Made by a program: the position numbers and the translations under genes. DNA of 64,000 nt, from positions 1 to 64,000 of the forward strand of contig JAXMCQ010000028.1 of the NCBI GenBank assembly GCA_046349315.1. Reading direction: 5' to 3'. Within the stretch, counting starts at the first letter, position 1; the number at the start of each line of letters is the position of its first letter. Below the pieces are notes generated by a model. That model was not told the origin of the DNA. It did not search any database and saw only the letters and a list, made by a program, of their open reading frames with translations. Of the stretch, positions 51,769-60,959 are shown in pieces. The DNA comes from JAEUMG01 sp046349315. Its GTDB lineage: Bacteria > Pseudomonadota > Alphaproteobacteria > Rhizobiales > Aestuariivirgaceae.

Positions 51769-52773
51769 ATGTCGCGCGAAATCCTGGCCGATTACACGAA
51801 CAGCTTTCGCGTTGGCTCGTCCTTCTCGCTCCCGCGGGTCATTGAAGCTCTGGGACATTCATCCGATGCGGTATTCGCATCCGCCAATGTTGATCCTGCC
51901 CTCTATCGTGCTCCGGAAAATCGCATCGCCGCTCAGGATCTCGGACGGCTTTTCCTCCGCGCGGCACAAGCAACCGGCCGCGAAGACATCGGCCTCTTGG
52001 TTGTCGATGGTTTCAAGCCTGCAGGTCTCGGCTTGGTCGGTCTCGTGGCCGCCGAAGGACCGGATGTCAACACCGCGCTGAAAAATCTGGTGCGCTTGCT
52101 TCGCTACAACACCTTGGCCGGCTATCCGGCATTGCATATTGCCGAAACGATCGCGACGATGAAGTTCGAACTTCGCAACGCTGATTTCCCGGGGTCGGAG
52201 TACATACTGGAAGGCGCCACCGGTATTATCCTCCGCTTCATCCAGTGGCTCGGTGGCCCGGAATGGAAAGCAGACGAGATCCATCTCAGCCGGCGTCGGC
52301 CCGCAGACCCGCAACCATTCGAGAAATTCTTTCTCTACCCAATCCGGTTCTCGGCGACCGAAGATGGAGTGCTTTTTCCTGCCGCCTGGCTAAAGCGTCG
52401 TGTTCCGCAGGAAGAGGATCGAATTCGCTCGGAACAAATTGCGATTGGCGCGGCCCCCTTCTCGGAGTTGGTCCGCCGACAAGCGGCGATGGGCCTCGGC
52501 TTTGAACCGCTCACCGGCCAGGACATCGCGGCACAGATCGGCATGTCGAGACGGCAGCTGTTCCGCAACCTCAAGGCGGAAGGCGCGACCTGCCAGAAGG
52601 TCGTCGACGAAGTACGGTTTGCCCGCGCTCGGCATCTTCTCGCTGCGGGTGACGCCCCGATTGCGGAAATCGCCTTTGCGGTGGGCTATCCGGACCAGAC
52701 CTCATTCACCAGGGCATTTGCGCGGTGGGCTGGAGTGTCCCCTGGAGCATGGCGCAGGCGCGCGTCGCAATGA
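51769..52773 (+). CDS. AraC-family regulator (OruR/ArgR-like sensor type)
   Basis: A 334-residue regulator. An N-terminal arabinose-operon-type sensing domain (about residues 20-200) precedes the AraC HTH, with QDIAAQIGMSRRQLFRNLKAEG and EIAFAVGYPDQTSFTRAFARWAG as the two helix-turn-helix units. It is divergent from the arylsulfatase, the likely target. Effector unknown. The segment after it (52774-53009) holds GC-rich inverted repeats, including a 10-bp stem at 52909-52938. Confidence 0.88.
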   Translation: MSREILADYTNSFRVGSSFSLPRVIEALGHSSDAVFASANVDPALYRAPENRIAAQDLGRLFLRAAQATGREDIGLLVVDGFKPAGLGLVGLVAAEGPDVNTALKNLVRLLRYNTLAGYPALHIAETIATMKFELRNADFPGSEYILEGATGIILRFIQWLGGPEWKADEIHLSRRRPADPQPFEKFFLYPIRFSATEDGVLFPAAWLKRRVPQEEDRIRSEQIAIGAAPFSELVRRQAAMGLGFEPLTGQDIAAQIGMSRRQLFRNLKAEGATCQKVVDEVRFARARHLLAAGDAPIAEIAFAVGYPDQTSFTRAFARWAGVSPGAWRRRASQ

Positions 52774-52908
52774 AGCCGGGGCCGGCCCCCGCAGGGGTCG
52801 CCTCCGCCCCCGTTGGCCAAACGGAGGGGAAGCGAGGAGCCCTGCAGGGGCCTCGCCGGGTGGATCGGATTTCGGGTCCCGATCCTGACCGCAGATTCAC
52901 GATGTCAA

Positions 52909-52938
52909 TCAGCGGGTGGGTTACCCCACACCCGCTGA
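52909..52938. other. Stem-loop between convergent genes
   Basis: TCAGCGGGTG (52909-52918) and CACCCGCTGA (52929-52938) are perfect 10-bp arms between the convergent AraC and rpsD genes. No T-run follows on either strand, so a bidirectional terminator is possible but not proven. Confidence 0.4.
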
Positions 52939-53009
52939 CTAGAACATTATGAGAACTATTGCAAGGATTATTTTGATGGACCTAGGCTTCTAGCTAAGCC
53001 CTTGATCGC

Positions 53010-53627
53010 TTAGCGCGAATAATACTCGACCACGAAGTGCGGTTCCATCTGCACCGGATAGGGCACATCGGAGAGCGCGGGAACGCGCGCCAGCCTGGCG
53101 GTCATCCCCTTGTGATCGACCTCGACATAATCCGGAACATCGCGCTCGGCGAGCTGGATTGCCTCGAGAACGGTACCGAGCTGCTTGGACTTCTCGGTCA
53201 GCTCGATGGTGTCGCCGGCCTTAAGCCGCATGCTCGGAATGGTGACGCGTTTGCCATTCACCTTCACATGGCCATGGCTCACGAACTGCCGCGCCGCAAA
53301 CATCGTCGGCACGAATTTGGCGCGATAGACCAGCGCGTCGAGGCGCCGCTCGAGCAAGCCAATGAGGTTTTCAGAGGTGTCGCCGGTGATCCGCGAGGCT
53401 TCCATGTAGATGCCGTGGAACTGGCGCTCCGAGATATTCGCATAATAGCCCTTCAGCTTCTGCTTGGCCTTGAGCTGGATGCCGAAGTCGGAAAGCTTGC
53501 CCTTGCGCCGCTGGCCATGCTGGCCGGGGCCGTATTCGCGTTTGTTGACCGGGCTTTTCGGCCTGCCCCAGATATTCTCGCCCATGCGGCGATCGATCTT
53601 GTGCTTGGCCTCGGTACGTTTCGTCAT
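53010..53627 (-). CDS. rpsD: 30S ribosomal protein S4
   Basis: A 205-residue S4 protein: MTKRTEAKHKIDRRMGENIW start, KLKGYYANISERQFHGIYMEA, the S4 RNA-binding domain about residues 95-155 (RRLDALVYRAKFVPTMFAARQFVSHGHVKVNGKRVT) and the C-terminal FVVEYYSR. It nucleates 30S assembly by binding 16S rRNA. In Alphaproteobacteria it is often a single gene away from the alpha operon, as here. Confidence 0.97.
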   Translation of the reverse strand: MTKRTEAKHKIDRRMGENIWGRPKSPVNKREYGPGQHGQRRKGKLSDFGIQLKAKQKLKGYYANISERQFHGIYMEASRITGDTSENLIGLLERRLDALVYRAKFVPTMFAARQFVSHGHVKVNGKRVTIPSMRLKAGDTIELTEKSKQLGTVLEAIQLAERDVPDYVEVDHKGMTARLARVPALSDVPYPVQMEPHFVVEYYSR

Positions 53628-53834
53628 AGTTCAGTCTCCAAAGTCTTTTCCAAATGAACCGACGGCCCCTTGGGACCGCCCAAATGTCGCTTGCCCTCCT
53701 CGCACCGGCGATCCGGCCGACAGGATGTTAATCCGCAGGCAAGCAGGAATTACGGAAGCCTAACGGCCTTCCGCTGGCGGGCGATGTAGAGGAAGGCGCC
53801 CGCAAAGTCAAACCGGGCTCGATCCAGTCAGTCC

Positions 53835-54099
53835 CTAAAAATAGTGGTCCCGGTTCGAGCCATCATGGCCGCCCTTGCGCATGCAGCACTTTTTGAAATC
53901 TGCGTCCTGAGCCGCACGTGCAGAGATCGTTTCGGCCGAGCTTCTCCTGAAGCTCGACATCGCCATGCACCATCCTAACTCCGCGCTTGACGCGCGTTTC
54001 AGACGGGAACGATTTCCGGCGTTTGCTGCTGACCTCAAAAGGACGGCATGGATGAGTAGTCCCTGTTCCTGCGCATGGCGAACACCCTCCGTCAGACAA
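53835..54099 (-). pseudogene. SEC-C motif protein, frameshifted
   Basis: In one frame the sequence reads KRRKSFPSETRVKRG, then MVHGDVELQEKLGRNDLCTCGSG, the start of a SEC-C zinc motif (normally CxCGSGKKFKKCC). The second cysteine pair KKCCMRKGGHDGSNRDHYF lies in the neighbouring frame, overlapping near 53880-53895. One extra base after TTTCAAAAA would explain it. The whole matches small alphaproteobacterial SEC-C proteins, which would be about 65 residues. Either a real inactivating mutation or a base-calling error; the codon pattern is otherwise intact. The N-terminal start is also not clear. Confidence 0.7.
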
Positions 54100-54194
54100 T
54101 TAGATCAATCGAGGCGGTGCCGTATCGAAAAGTTGGAGTACTGTCAAAACCTCTCCATGGCAGGGCTTGACCCTGCCATGGAGGAAGACCTCGC

Positions 54195-56003
54195 CTACTC
54201 CGCCTGGACCTTCACATAGCTCCCCGGTGCGTCTTCGATCGCCTTGAGCGAACCTTCGCCTGGAATGCGGGCTTTGACCTTCTTGCCCGACTTGGGAGCG
54301 ATCCATTTAAGCCAGTCCGGCCACCAGGAGCCGGCATGCTCGGTCGCCCCCTTGAGCCATGCCTCGAAATCAGGCTCTGCCTTTTCATTCGTCCAGTACA
54401 TGTATTTCCGCGCTTCCGGTGGATTGACGACGCCGGCAATGTGGCCGGAGGCCGCCAGCACGAAGCGCGACTCGCCGCCGAAGGCCTGGCCGATCCGATA
54501 GGCGGAAGCGGCGGGCGCAATGTGATCCTCGCGCGTTGCGAGATTATAGATCGGCAATGTCGCCTTCTTGAGATCGATGCGCACATTGTCGAGTACCATG
54601 CGGCCTTGCGACAATCGGTTATGCAGATAGCAGTCGCGCAGATAGAAACTGTGAACGCCGGCCGGCATGCGTGTTGAATCCGCATTCCAGTAAAGCAGGT
54701 CAAACGGCATTGCATCCTTGCCGAGCATGTAATTATTGACGACATAGGACCAGATCAGGTCGTTGGAGCGCAGGAGGTTGAAGGCATCCGCCATGCGCCG
54801 GCCGGAAAGATAGCCCTTTTCCGACATGCGCGACTCGATCCACTCGACCTGTTCTTCATCGACATAGACCTTGAGGTCGCCGGCCTTTTCGAAATCGACC
54901 TGGCTTGCAAAGAACGTCGCCGCCGACACGCGCTCGTCCTTTTTCGCCGCGAGATAGCCGAGCGATGCAGCAACCAGCGTGCCGCCGACGCAATAGCCGA
55001 TGACGTTGGCCTTCTCGGCACCCGTTGCCTCGCGCACCGCATCGAGTGCGGCCATGAACCCGTCACGCATATAGTCGGAGAAGCTTTTCTCGCTCTGCCG
55101 GATATCGGGATTGATCCACGAGACCACGAAGACCGTGAGCCCCTGCTCCACCGCCCAGCGCACGAAGGATTTCTTCGGATTGAGATCGAGAATGTAGAAC
55201 TTGTTGATCCACGGCGGAATGATCAGAAGCGGGGTCTCGTAGACCTTCTCGGTTGCCGGCGCATACTGGATGAGCTGCAATGTGTCGTTCTGGAAGATCA
55301 CCTTGCCGGGACTGGTCGCGATGTTCTTGCCCACTTCGAAGGCGGTCTGGTCCGTCTGCTTGATCTTGAGGCGCCCATCGGGAGTCTTGAGATCCTCCTC
55401 GAGGTGCTTCAATCCTTCGATCAGATTGGCGCCATTGGTGGCGAGCGTCGTCCGCAGCACTTCCGGATTGGTGAACGCGAAATTGGTCGGCGACAGCGCA
55501 TTGGCGATCTGCTCGACATAGAATTTCGCCTTGTGCTTGGTGTGCTCATCCACGCCGTCGGCATTCTTCACCGTCTCGACCGCCCAGCGCGCCGAGATGA
55601 GATAGAACTGCTTGAGGAAGTCGAAGATGCTGTTTTCCTGCCAGTCCTTGTCGGCGAACCGCTTGTCGCCCCGTTCGGGCTTGGCAATGTCCTCGACCGG
55701 CTCACCAAGAAAGCGCCGCCAGGTATTCTGCCAAAGCTGGCTGTAGCCGTTCATGAGCTGCATCTGCGCGTCCATGAACTTTTGCGGGTCGGCCATATAG
55801 GACTGCGCCACCGCACCGAGCGTCTTGGTCACCTGCTCGACGGGCGTGACCTGTGCCTCCATCTCCCGATTGGCGGCGTCCGGCCGGTCGGCCAGCATCT
55901 TGGCGATGACGCTTGCCTGCTCGAAGACCTTAGACATGTTCTGCGCGAACTTGGCCGGATCGGCGAGCCTGAAATCGGCCGGTTTCGGGGTGGAATCAGT
56001 CAT
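54195..56003 (-). CDS. phaC: Class I poly(3-hydroxyalkanoate) synthase
   Basis: A 602-residue PHA synthase of class I length. The lipase-box variant GYCVGGTL gives the catalytic Cys338; Asp493 (REDHIAP) and His521 (SGHIAGV) complete the triad. N-terminal PhaC domain at about residues 60-240, alpha/beta-hydrolase core from about 250. Polymerises 3-hydroxybutyryl-CoA on the surface of cytosolic granules. No phaA/B or phaP neighbours; the adjacent trmJ gene is divergent. The overlap of the SEC-C remnant region is 95 bp away. Confidence 0.95.
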   Translation of the reverse strand: MTDSTPKPADFRLADPAKFAQNMSKVFEQASVIAKMLADRPDAANREMEAQVTPVEQVTKTLGAVAQSYMADPQKFMDAQMQLMNGYSQLWQNTWRRFLGEPVEDIAKPERGDKRFADKDWQENSIFDFLKQFYLISARWAVETVKNADGVDEHTKHKAKFYVEQIANALSPTNFAFTNPEVLRTTLATNGANLIEGLKHLEEDLKTPDGRLKIKQTDQTAFEVGKNIATSPGKVIFQNDTLQLIQYAPATEKVYETPLLIIPPWINKFYILDLNPKKSFVRWAVEQGLTVFVVSWINPDIRQSEKSFSDYMRDGFMAALDAVREATGAEKANVIGYCVGGTLVAASLGYLAAKKDERVSAATFFASQVDFEKAGDLKVYVDEEQVEWIESRMSEKGYLSGRRMADAFNLLRSNDLIWSYVVNNYMLGKDAMPFDLLYWNADSTRMPAGVHSFYLRDCYLHNRLSQGRMVLDNVRIDLKKATLPIYNLATREDHIAPAASAYRIGQAFGGESRFVLAASGHIAGVVNPPEARKYMYWTNEKAEPDFEAWLKGATEHAGSWWPDWLKWIAPKSGKKVKARIPGEGSLKAIEDAPGSYVKVQAE

Positions 56004-56084
56004 GGGCCCTCGTGCCGTCTCTTTCTGTCAGATTAGTGACCGAACGATCCAATCGCAATTCGCCTCTGGATGCAGGGACACCAA

Positions 56085-56921
56085 ATGGCTAATCCCTGCC
56101 CCATGGCAGGAACCGACAAGACTCAGAGCCCGGCACTGGGGCCATCCCCCGTGGTTGTGCTGGTCAATCCCCAGATGGGCGAAAATATCGGCACGGCGGC
56201 GCGCGCCATGGCCAATTTCGGCCTCAACGATCTGCGACTCGTCGATCCGCGCGATGGCTGGCCCAACAAAAGGGCCTTTACGACCTCATCGGGCGCCCAC
56301 TGGATCCTCGAGAATGCCAAGGTCTTTCCGACCCTCCCGGAAGCCCTGAAGGACATGAACTACGTCTACGCGACGACGGCCCGGCCGCGCGGCATGATCA
56401 AGGAGGTTCTCACCCCCGAACAGGCCGGCCACGACATGCGCCGCCGTATCGGCGAAGGTCAAAAACTGGGCATCCTCTTCGGCCGCGAGCGCTGGGGCCT
56501 CGACAATGACGAGGTTTCCCTTGCCGACGTGATCATTACGGCGCCCGTGAATCCAGCCTTCGCCTCTCTCAACATTGCCCAGGCCGTTCTGCTCGTCGGC
56601 TATGAATGGTATCGAATCACCGCCCAGACGCTCGGCCAGGAGACGCCGGAGCTTCCCGCCCTTGATGGTCCGGGCCTCCAGACGCCCGACACCCGCCCCG
56701 CCACCAAGGAAGAGCTTTACGGCTTCTTCGAGCATCTCGAGACCGAACTCGATACGGCCGGCTTCTACAAGACTGCCGAAAAAAAGCCCGGCATGGTGCG
56801 CAATATGCGCAATCTGTTTTCGCGCGCCGAACTTGCCGAGCAGGAGGTCCGCTCCTTGCGCGGCATGGTCGCCTCGCTGACACGGGCGCATTTGCGCAAG
56901 AGGGAAAAGACCGGGGAATGA
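56085..56921 (+). CDS. trmJ: tRNA (cytidine/uridine-2'-O-)-methyltransferase TrmJ
   Basis: A 278-residue SPOUT (SpoU) methyltransferase for ribose-32 of tRNA. VVVLVNPQMGENIGTAARAMANFGLNDLRLVDPRDGWP, LGILFGRERWGLDNDEV and NPAFASLNIAQAVLLVGYEW are the SAM-knot motifs. The ATG at 56085 follows AGGGA; upstream alternatives at 56070 and 56103 have weaker sites. It overlaps murI by four bases (ATGA). Confidence 0.9.
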   Translation: MANPCPMAGTDKTQSPALGPSPVVVLVNPQMGENIGTAARAMANFGLNDLRLVDPRDGWPNKRAFTTSSGAHWILENAKVFPTLPEALKDMNYVYATTARPRGMIKEVLTPEQAGHDMRRRIGEGQKLGILFGRERWGLDNDEVSLADVIITAPVNPAFASLNIAQAVLLVGYEWYRITAQTLGQETPELPALDGPGLQTPDTRPATKEELYGFFEHLETELDTAGFYKTAEKKPGMVRNMRNLFSRAELAEQEVRSLRGMVASLTRAHLRKREKTGE

Positions 56922-57730
56922 GCGCGCCGCGAATCCTGTTGTTCGACTCAGGCATGGGCGGACTGACCGTCGCACGCGCCGTGCGCGCCGACTTGCCGAA
57001 TGCCGAATTACTTTATTCGGCCGACAATGCCGCCTTCCCCTATGGCGCGTGGGACGAACCGGCGCTGGTCCAGCGCATCGTCAAGGTCGTCGGTGCGCTG
57101 ATCGAACGCACCGGCCCCGATATTGTCGTCATTGCCTGCAATACTGCGAGCACGCTGGCGCTCGCCGCCTTGCGCGAGCGTTATGATCTGCCCTTCGTCG
57201 GGACAGTGCCGGCCATCAAACCCGCCGCGGCCCAGACCAGGAGCGGCATCATCGGCGTGCTCGCAACGCCCGGCACCGCCAAGCGCGAATATACCCACGC
57301 GTTGATCCACACCTATGCCTATCACTGCAAGGTGTTCCTGCATGGCGCCAAGCGATTGGCCGAAATCGCCGAGGCGAAGCTGAAGGGCCACAAGGTGAGC
57401 GACGCCGAATTGCGCGACGAGGTCGCCCCCGTCTTCCGCACCCGCGACGGCAAGCGCACCGATGTCGTGGTGCTTGCCTGCACGCATTATCCGCTGCTCA
57501 CCGCCGATATCGCGAAAGTCGCGCCCTGGCCGGTCGATTACATCGACCCTGCTCCGGCAATCGCCAGACGCGTGACCGATGTCCTGCAAACGACCAAGCG
57601 CGGCGCCGGCAGTCCCCATGCGAGCGGAACCGTTTTACTGACCTCCGCTCGCGGCAGCGCCTCAGAAAGCCTCGGCGCCTATGCCGCGATGGGTTTTCCG
57701 ATCCACGAAGTAATTGATCTGCCGGTTTAG
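56918..57730 (+). CDS. murI: Glutamate racemase
   Basis: A 270-residue MurI making D-glutamate for peptidoglycan. The two catalytic cysteines are Cys74 (IACNTASTLAL) and Cys188 (LACTHYPLLTA), with DSGMGGLTVARAV at the start. The ATG overlaps the trmJ stop. The gene ends at 57730; a 374-bp gene-free stretch of repeats follows. Confidence 0.95.
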   Translation: MSAPRILLFDSGMGGLTVARAVRADLPNAELLYSADNAAFPYGAWDEPALVQRIVKVVGALIERTGPDIVVIACNTASTLALAALRERYDLPFVGTVPAIKPAAAQTRSGIIGVLATPGTAKREYTHALIHTYAYHCKVFLHGAKRLAEIAEAKLKGHKVSDAELRDEVAPVFRTRDGKRTDVVVLACTHYPLLTADIAKVAPWPVDYIDPAPAIARRVTDVLQTTKRGAGSPHASGTVLLTSARGSASESLGAYAAMGFPIHEVIDLPV

Positions 57731-57976
57731 CTTTTGAGAGGGACTCGCATTTGGTCTTCTCCCGCCTGCGGGCGAAGAAGGGGACCCATGGCACGCAGTG
57801 GCATGGGGTAGATGAGGGGATGGATTCAAGAGACTCCCCTCACCTTTCCCATTGCTCCGCAATGGGCCCCTTTCCTCTCCCGCACGCGGGAGAGGATATC
57901 GAAAGCTACTCCCCGCTCTTCCGTCTATTCTTGATCCACCGCACCATGTCGATGGAGAGGCGCACTACCCTCATTT
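57731..57976. repeat. Repeat-rich intergenic stretch with a glpX-tail remnant
   Basis: Gene-free. It carries inverted repeat pieces of the kind CCCATTGCTCCGCAATGGG (about 57857-57875) and CTCCCGCACGCGGGAG (57886-57901), common extragenic elements. At 57928-57945 the 18 bases match exactly the 3' end of glpX (58623-58640). Read on the minus strand, 57908-57970 encodes VRWIKNRRK before a stop, as in the GlpX tail. Confidence 0.6.
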
Positions 57977-58077
57977 CGTCATTCCGGCGAAAGCCGGAAT
58001 CCATGGCTCAGCTTCCCAGTCCGCTCGAATATTGATTGTCAACTTCGACATGGATCCCGGCTTTCGCCGGGATGACG
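57977..58077. repeat. Paired hairpin repeat (CGTCA..GCGAAAGC type), copy B
   Basis: Left half CGTC, ATTCCGGC-GAAA-GCCGGAAT (57981-58000), CCATGG; right half CATGG, ATCCCGGC-TTTC-GCCGGGAT (58054-58073), GACG. Same layout as copy A at 44167, with different stem bases that remain paired. It lies between murI and the 3' end of the hypothetical gene. Confidence 0.8.
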
Positions 58078-58104
58078 GGAGAGGGGAATGTTCTGTATGC
58101 GGAC

Positions 58105-58611
58105 TTAATCCGGCAACGGTTCCTTCACCGTCGCCAGACGTGCATTAATTTGCGCTACTTCGTCCGACCCTGCTTCGTCATCAATCAGCGCGCCAAGTCT
58201 AGTTTCCAAAATCCGATACTGGTCCGCCGTCGATATCTTTCCTCGGTTCAACATGGCGCGCGCCTGCCGCGCAAGGTGTCGATCACCTCTCTCGAGGCCA
58301 CGTCCGAAGCGTTCGCGCAAAGCGCGATCGAGATCGCGCCGAAGAGCACCGCCAACACCCCGCGCCATCTCGTTCTCATCTCGAAAAACCACGCGCATAC
58401 CACGCAGATTTTGCTCTTCTCTGGCGCGCCTGAGAATTGCGACCTTCTCCCCGTAGGATTTTTCGAAGTATTCGGGATCGTCTAGCGTGTGAGTCGAAAG
58501 GATTCGATCATGGAGATATGTCTCTATGAACTCGCACCAGTCGACAAGATCATCCAACTCCTTCTTCGCGGCTGGACCGAGCTGCCGCTTATGGGACTCT
58601 CCCTCACTCAT
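58105..58611 (-). CDS. Hypothetical protein (168 aa) downstream of glpX
   Basis: A 168-residue charged, helical protein without signal or membrane segments (KKELDDLVDWCEFIETYLHD, LDDPEYFEKSYGEKVAILRRARE, ERFGRGLERGDRHLARQARAM). The ATG at 58611 lies eight bases inside the glpX end, so it is probably translated from the same transcript. No known family comes to mind. The Arg content is high (codon use not clearly different). It is bordered on the far side by a repeat pair and a remnant of the glpX tail, which suggests it arrived by insertion. Confidence 0.6.
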   Translation of the reverse strand: MSEGESHKRQLGPAAKKELDDLVDWCEFIETYLHDRILSTHTLDDPEYFEKSYGEKVAILRRAREEQNLRGMRVVFRDENEMARGVGGALRRDLDRALRERFGRGLERGDRHLARQARAMLNRGKISTADQYRILETRLGALIDDEAGSDEVAQINARLATVKEPLPD

Positions 58612-59554
58612 TCTTCCTGCGGTTCTTGATCCACCGCACCGTACCGGTGGCCGAGCGCATCACGACGGTTTCGGTCGTCACATAGCCCGGCTCGAAACGC
58701 ACACCTTCCAGCATCGAACCCGTGGTGACGCCGGTCGCGGCGAACATCACATCTCCCTTGGCCATTTCCATCATCGAGAACTTCTTGTTGAAATCCTCAA
58801 TGCCCATCTTCCGCGCCCTCGCCTTCTGCTCCTCGCTCTTGGTAACGAGCCGGCCCTGCATCTGGCCACCGATGCAGCGCAAGGCGGCGGCCGCAAGAAC
58901 GCCTTCAGGCGCGCCGCCAATGCCCATGTAGATATCGATGCCGGTCTCGACCGGTGTTGCCGTGTGAATGACGCCCGCCACGTCGCCATCGGTGATAAGG
59001 CGAATCGAAGCGCCCGTCTCGCGAACCGATTGAATCAACGCCTCGTGCCGCGGACGATCGAGGATGCAGGCCGAAATCTCGCTCGGCGCGACGCCCTTCG
59101 CCTTTGCCAAGCGCCGGATATTCTCGGCCGGTGGCACATCAAGATCGACGACGCCCTCAGGATAGCCGCCGCCGATCGCGATCTTGTCCATATAGGTATC
59201 AGGTGCGTGGAGAAGACTGCCGCCATCCGCCATCGCAACACAGGCGATCGCGTTCGGCATTGCCTTGGCACACAGCGTCGTGCCTTCCAGAGGATCGAGT
59301 GCAATGTCGATGCGCTGGCCGGTGCCGCTGCCGACCTTTTCGCCGATATAGAGCATCGGCGCTTCGTCGCGCTCGCCCTCGCCGATGACGACGAGACCAT
59401 CCATGTCGAGAATGCTGTTCAAGGCCTGCCGCATTGCATCGACTGCCGCCTGGTCGGCCTGCTTCTCGTCGCCGCGCCCGCGCCAATGCGCCGCCGCGAT
59501 CGCCGCAGCTTCGGTGACGCGCGCGATCTCGATCGTTAGTGTCCTGCTCAGCAT
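58604..59554 (-). CDS. glpX: Class II fructose-1,6-bisphosphatase GlpX
   Basis: A 316-residue lithium-sensitive FBPase class II. ARVTEAAAIAAAHWRGRGDEKQADQAAVDAMR is the family N-terminus, VIGEGERDEAPMLYIGE (about residues 57-73) binds metal, and DPLEGTTLCAKAMPNAI the phosphate. It makes fructose 6-phosphate in gluconeogenesis. It follows hom by 28 bp, a pairing common in Rhizobiales. Its tail VRWIKNRRKNE is repeated in the 57.9-kb gap. Confidence 0.95.
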   Translation of the reverse strand: MLSRTLTIEIARVTEAAAIAAAHWRGRGDEKQADQAAVDAMRQALNSILDMDGLVVIGEGERDEAPMLYIGEKVGSGTGQRIDIALDPLEGTTLCAKAMPNAIACVAMADGGSLLHAPDTYMDKIAIGGGYPEGVVDLDVPPAENIRRLAKAKGVAPSEISACILDRPRHEALIQSVRETGASIRLITDGDVAGVIHTATPVETGIDIYMGIGGAPEGVLAAAALRCIGGQMQGRLVTKSEEQKARARKMGIEDFNKKFSMMEMAKGDVMFAATGVTTGSMLEGVRFEPGYVTTETVVMRSATGTVRWIKNRRKNE

Positions 59555-59582
59555 GTTGGCCTCTTCTCCTTCGATCGAATTG

Positions 59583-60884
59583 TCACAGCCGCTCGATGCG
59601 GATCATGCGCGGTTTCGACGCCGCATGCCCGTCGCTCTCGATCCGCTGGAGGGCGGCGCGCATCGACAATTCTAACGTATCATGTGTGATGAGGATGAAG
59701 GGCGCGGTCGCGCGCGGCTGGTTGGAGCGCGGCGCTCGCTGCACGATGCTGGCGATTGAGATTTTCTCATCAGCAAGAATGCGGGCGATCGCCGCGACCT
59801 CGCCCGGCCGGTCAAGCAATTCGAGGGCGATATAATAGCCGCCGACATGCGCTTTGGCGGGCGCACGCGTATAGCGCCGAAGGTCGCTCGCCGGAATGCC
59901 GAAGACCGGCCGCAGATTTCCGCGCGCCACATCTACGATATCCGACACGACCGCCGACGCCGTCGGATGTGCGCCGGCCCCGCGTCCCTCGAGAAAGAGA
60001 TCGCCGGCGAAGTCGCTCTTCACCACCACCGCGTTGAATACGCCATTCGTGTCGGCAACCGGCGAACCTTTGGGCACAAGCGTCGGATTGACCCGCTGCT
60101 CGATCCCCTCTTCATGCGCCACCGCAACGCCGAGCAATTTGATTTTGTAGCCCATGTCCGAGGCATTGCTGATGTCTTCGAGCGTGATCGACTCGATGCC
60201 CTCGATGTCGATGTCGTCGAGACTGACTTCGGTTCCGAAGGCGAGCGAGGTGAGGAGCGCAAGCTTATGCGCGGTGTCGAAGCCGCCAACATCGAATGTC
60301 GGATCGGCCTCGGCATAGCCAAGCTCCTGGGCTTCAGCGAGGACACTTGAAAAGCTCCGCTGTTCGTCGCCCATTTTGGTGAGGATGTAATTGCAGGTGC
60401 CGTTGAGAATGCCGAACACTTTGCCGACGCGATTTCCGGCCAGCGCCTCGCGCATCGTCTTGACGATCGGGATGCCGCCGGCGACCGCGGCCTCGAAGGC
60501 AAGTGCCACACCTTTGCTTTCCGCCAGCTTGGCCAAGTGCACACCGTGATGGGCAAGGAGAGCCTTGTTGGCGGTGATCACCGGTTTCCCGGCCTTCAAG
60601 GCCGCTTCGACCGCGGATTTGGCCGGATCGCCCTCGCCGCCCATCAACTCGACCAGCACATCGATCTTGTCCGAGGCGGCGAGCGCCACGGGGTCGTCGA
60701 ACCAGGCTAGTCTTGAAATGTCTTGGGAGCGTTTTTTCGAGGAATTTCGGGCAGTTACCGCCGTCACTTCGATCGTTTTGCCAGCCCTGAGCGCGAGATT
60801 CGGGCCATTCTTCTGCAGAAGGTCGAGCACGCCCCCGCCGACTGTGCCGAGCCCGGCGATTCCGAGCCGCAACGCTTTACCCAT
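59583..60884 (-). CDS. hom: Homoserine dehydrogenase
   Basis: A 433-residue monofunctional enzyme with NAD(P) domain (GIAGLGTVGGGVLDLL, residues 8-23), catalytic domain (NGTCNYILTKM, GYAEADPTFDVGGFDTAHKLALL, with catalytic Lys/Asp region) and C-terminal ACT domain (YYIALELLDRPGEVAAIARIL) for threonine feedback. It reduces aspartate semialdehyde to homoserine. I chose the ATG at 60884, since the preceding 21 codons do not fit the family. glpX follows. Confidence 0.95.
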   Translation of the reverse strand: MGKALRLGIAGLGTVGGGVLDLLQKNGPNLALRAGKTIEVTAVTARNSSKKRSQDISRLAWFDDPVALAASDKIDVLVELMGGEGDPAKSAVEAALKAGKPVITANKALLAHHGVHLAKLAESKGVALAFEAAVAGGIPIVKTMREALAGNRVGKVFGILNGTCNYILTKMGDEQRSFSSVLAEAQELGYAEADPTFDVGGFDTAHKLALLTSLAFGTEVSLDDIDIEGIESITLEDISNASDMGYKIKLLGVAVAHEEGIEQRVNPTLVPKGSPVADTNGVFNAVVVKSDFAGDLFLEGRGAGAHPTASAVVSDIVDVARGNLRPVFGIPASDLRRYTRAPAKAHVGGYYIALELLDRPGEVAAIARILADEKISIASIVQRAPRSNQPRATAPFILITHDTLELSMRAALQRIESDGHAASKPRMIRIERL

Positions 60885-60959
60885 AATGAGCGCCTGTTTA
60901 TTGATCAAACCCGGGCGACTTATGGCTAGAACGGCACCGCTTGGCAAGGAAGCGGGAAG

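Noticed and set aside
57731..58104. Possible CRISPR or tandem repeat array in the 374-bp gap
   Set aside because: The repeats are single inverted pairs of differing sequence, without regular direct repeats and spacers.
58526..59539. 337-codon plus-strand frame opposite glpX
   Set aside because: Antisense to a complete, well-matched GlpX protein.
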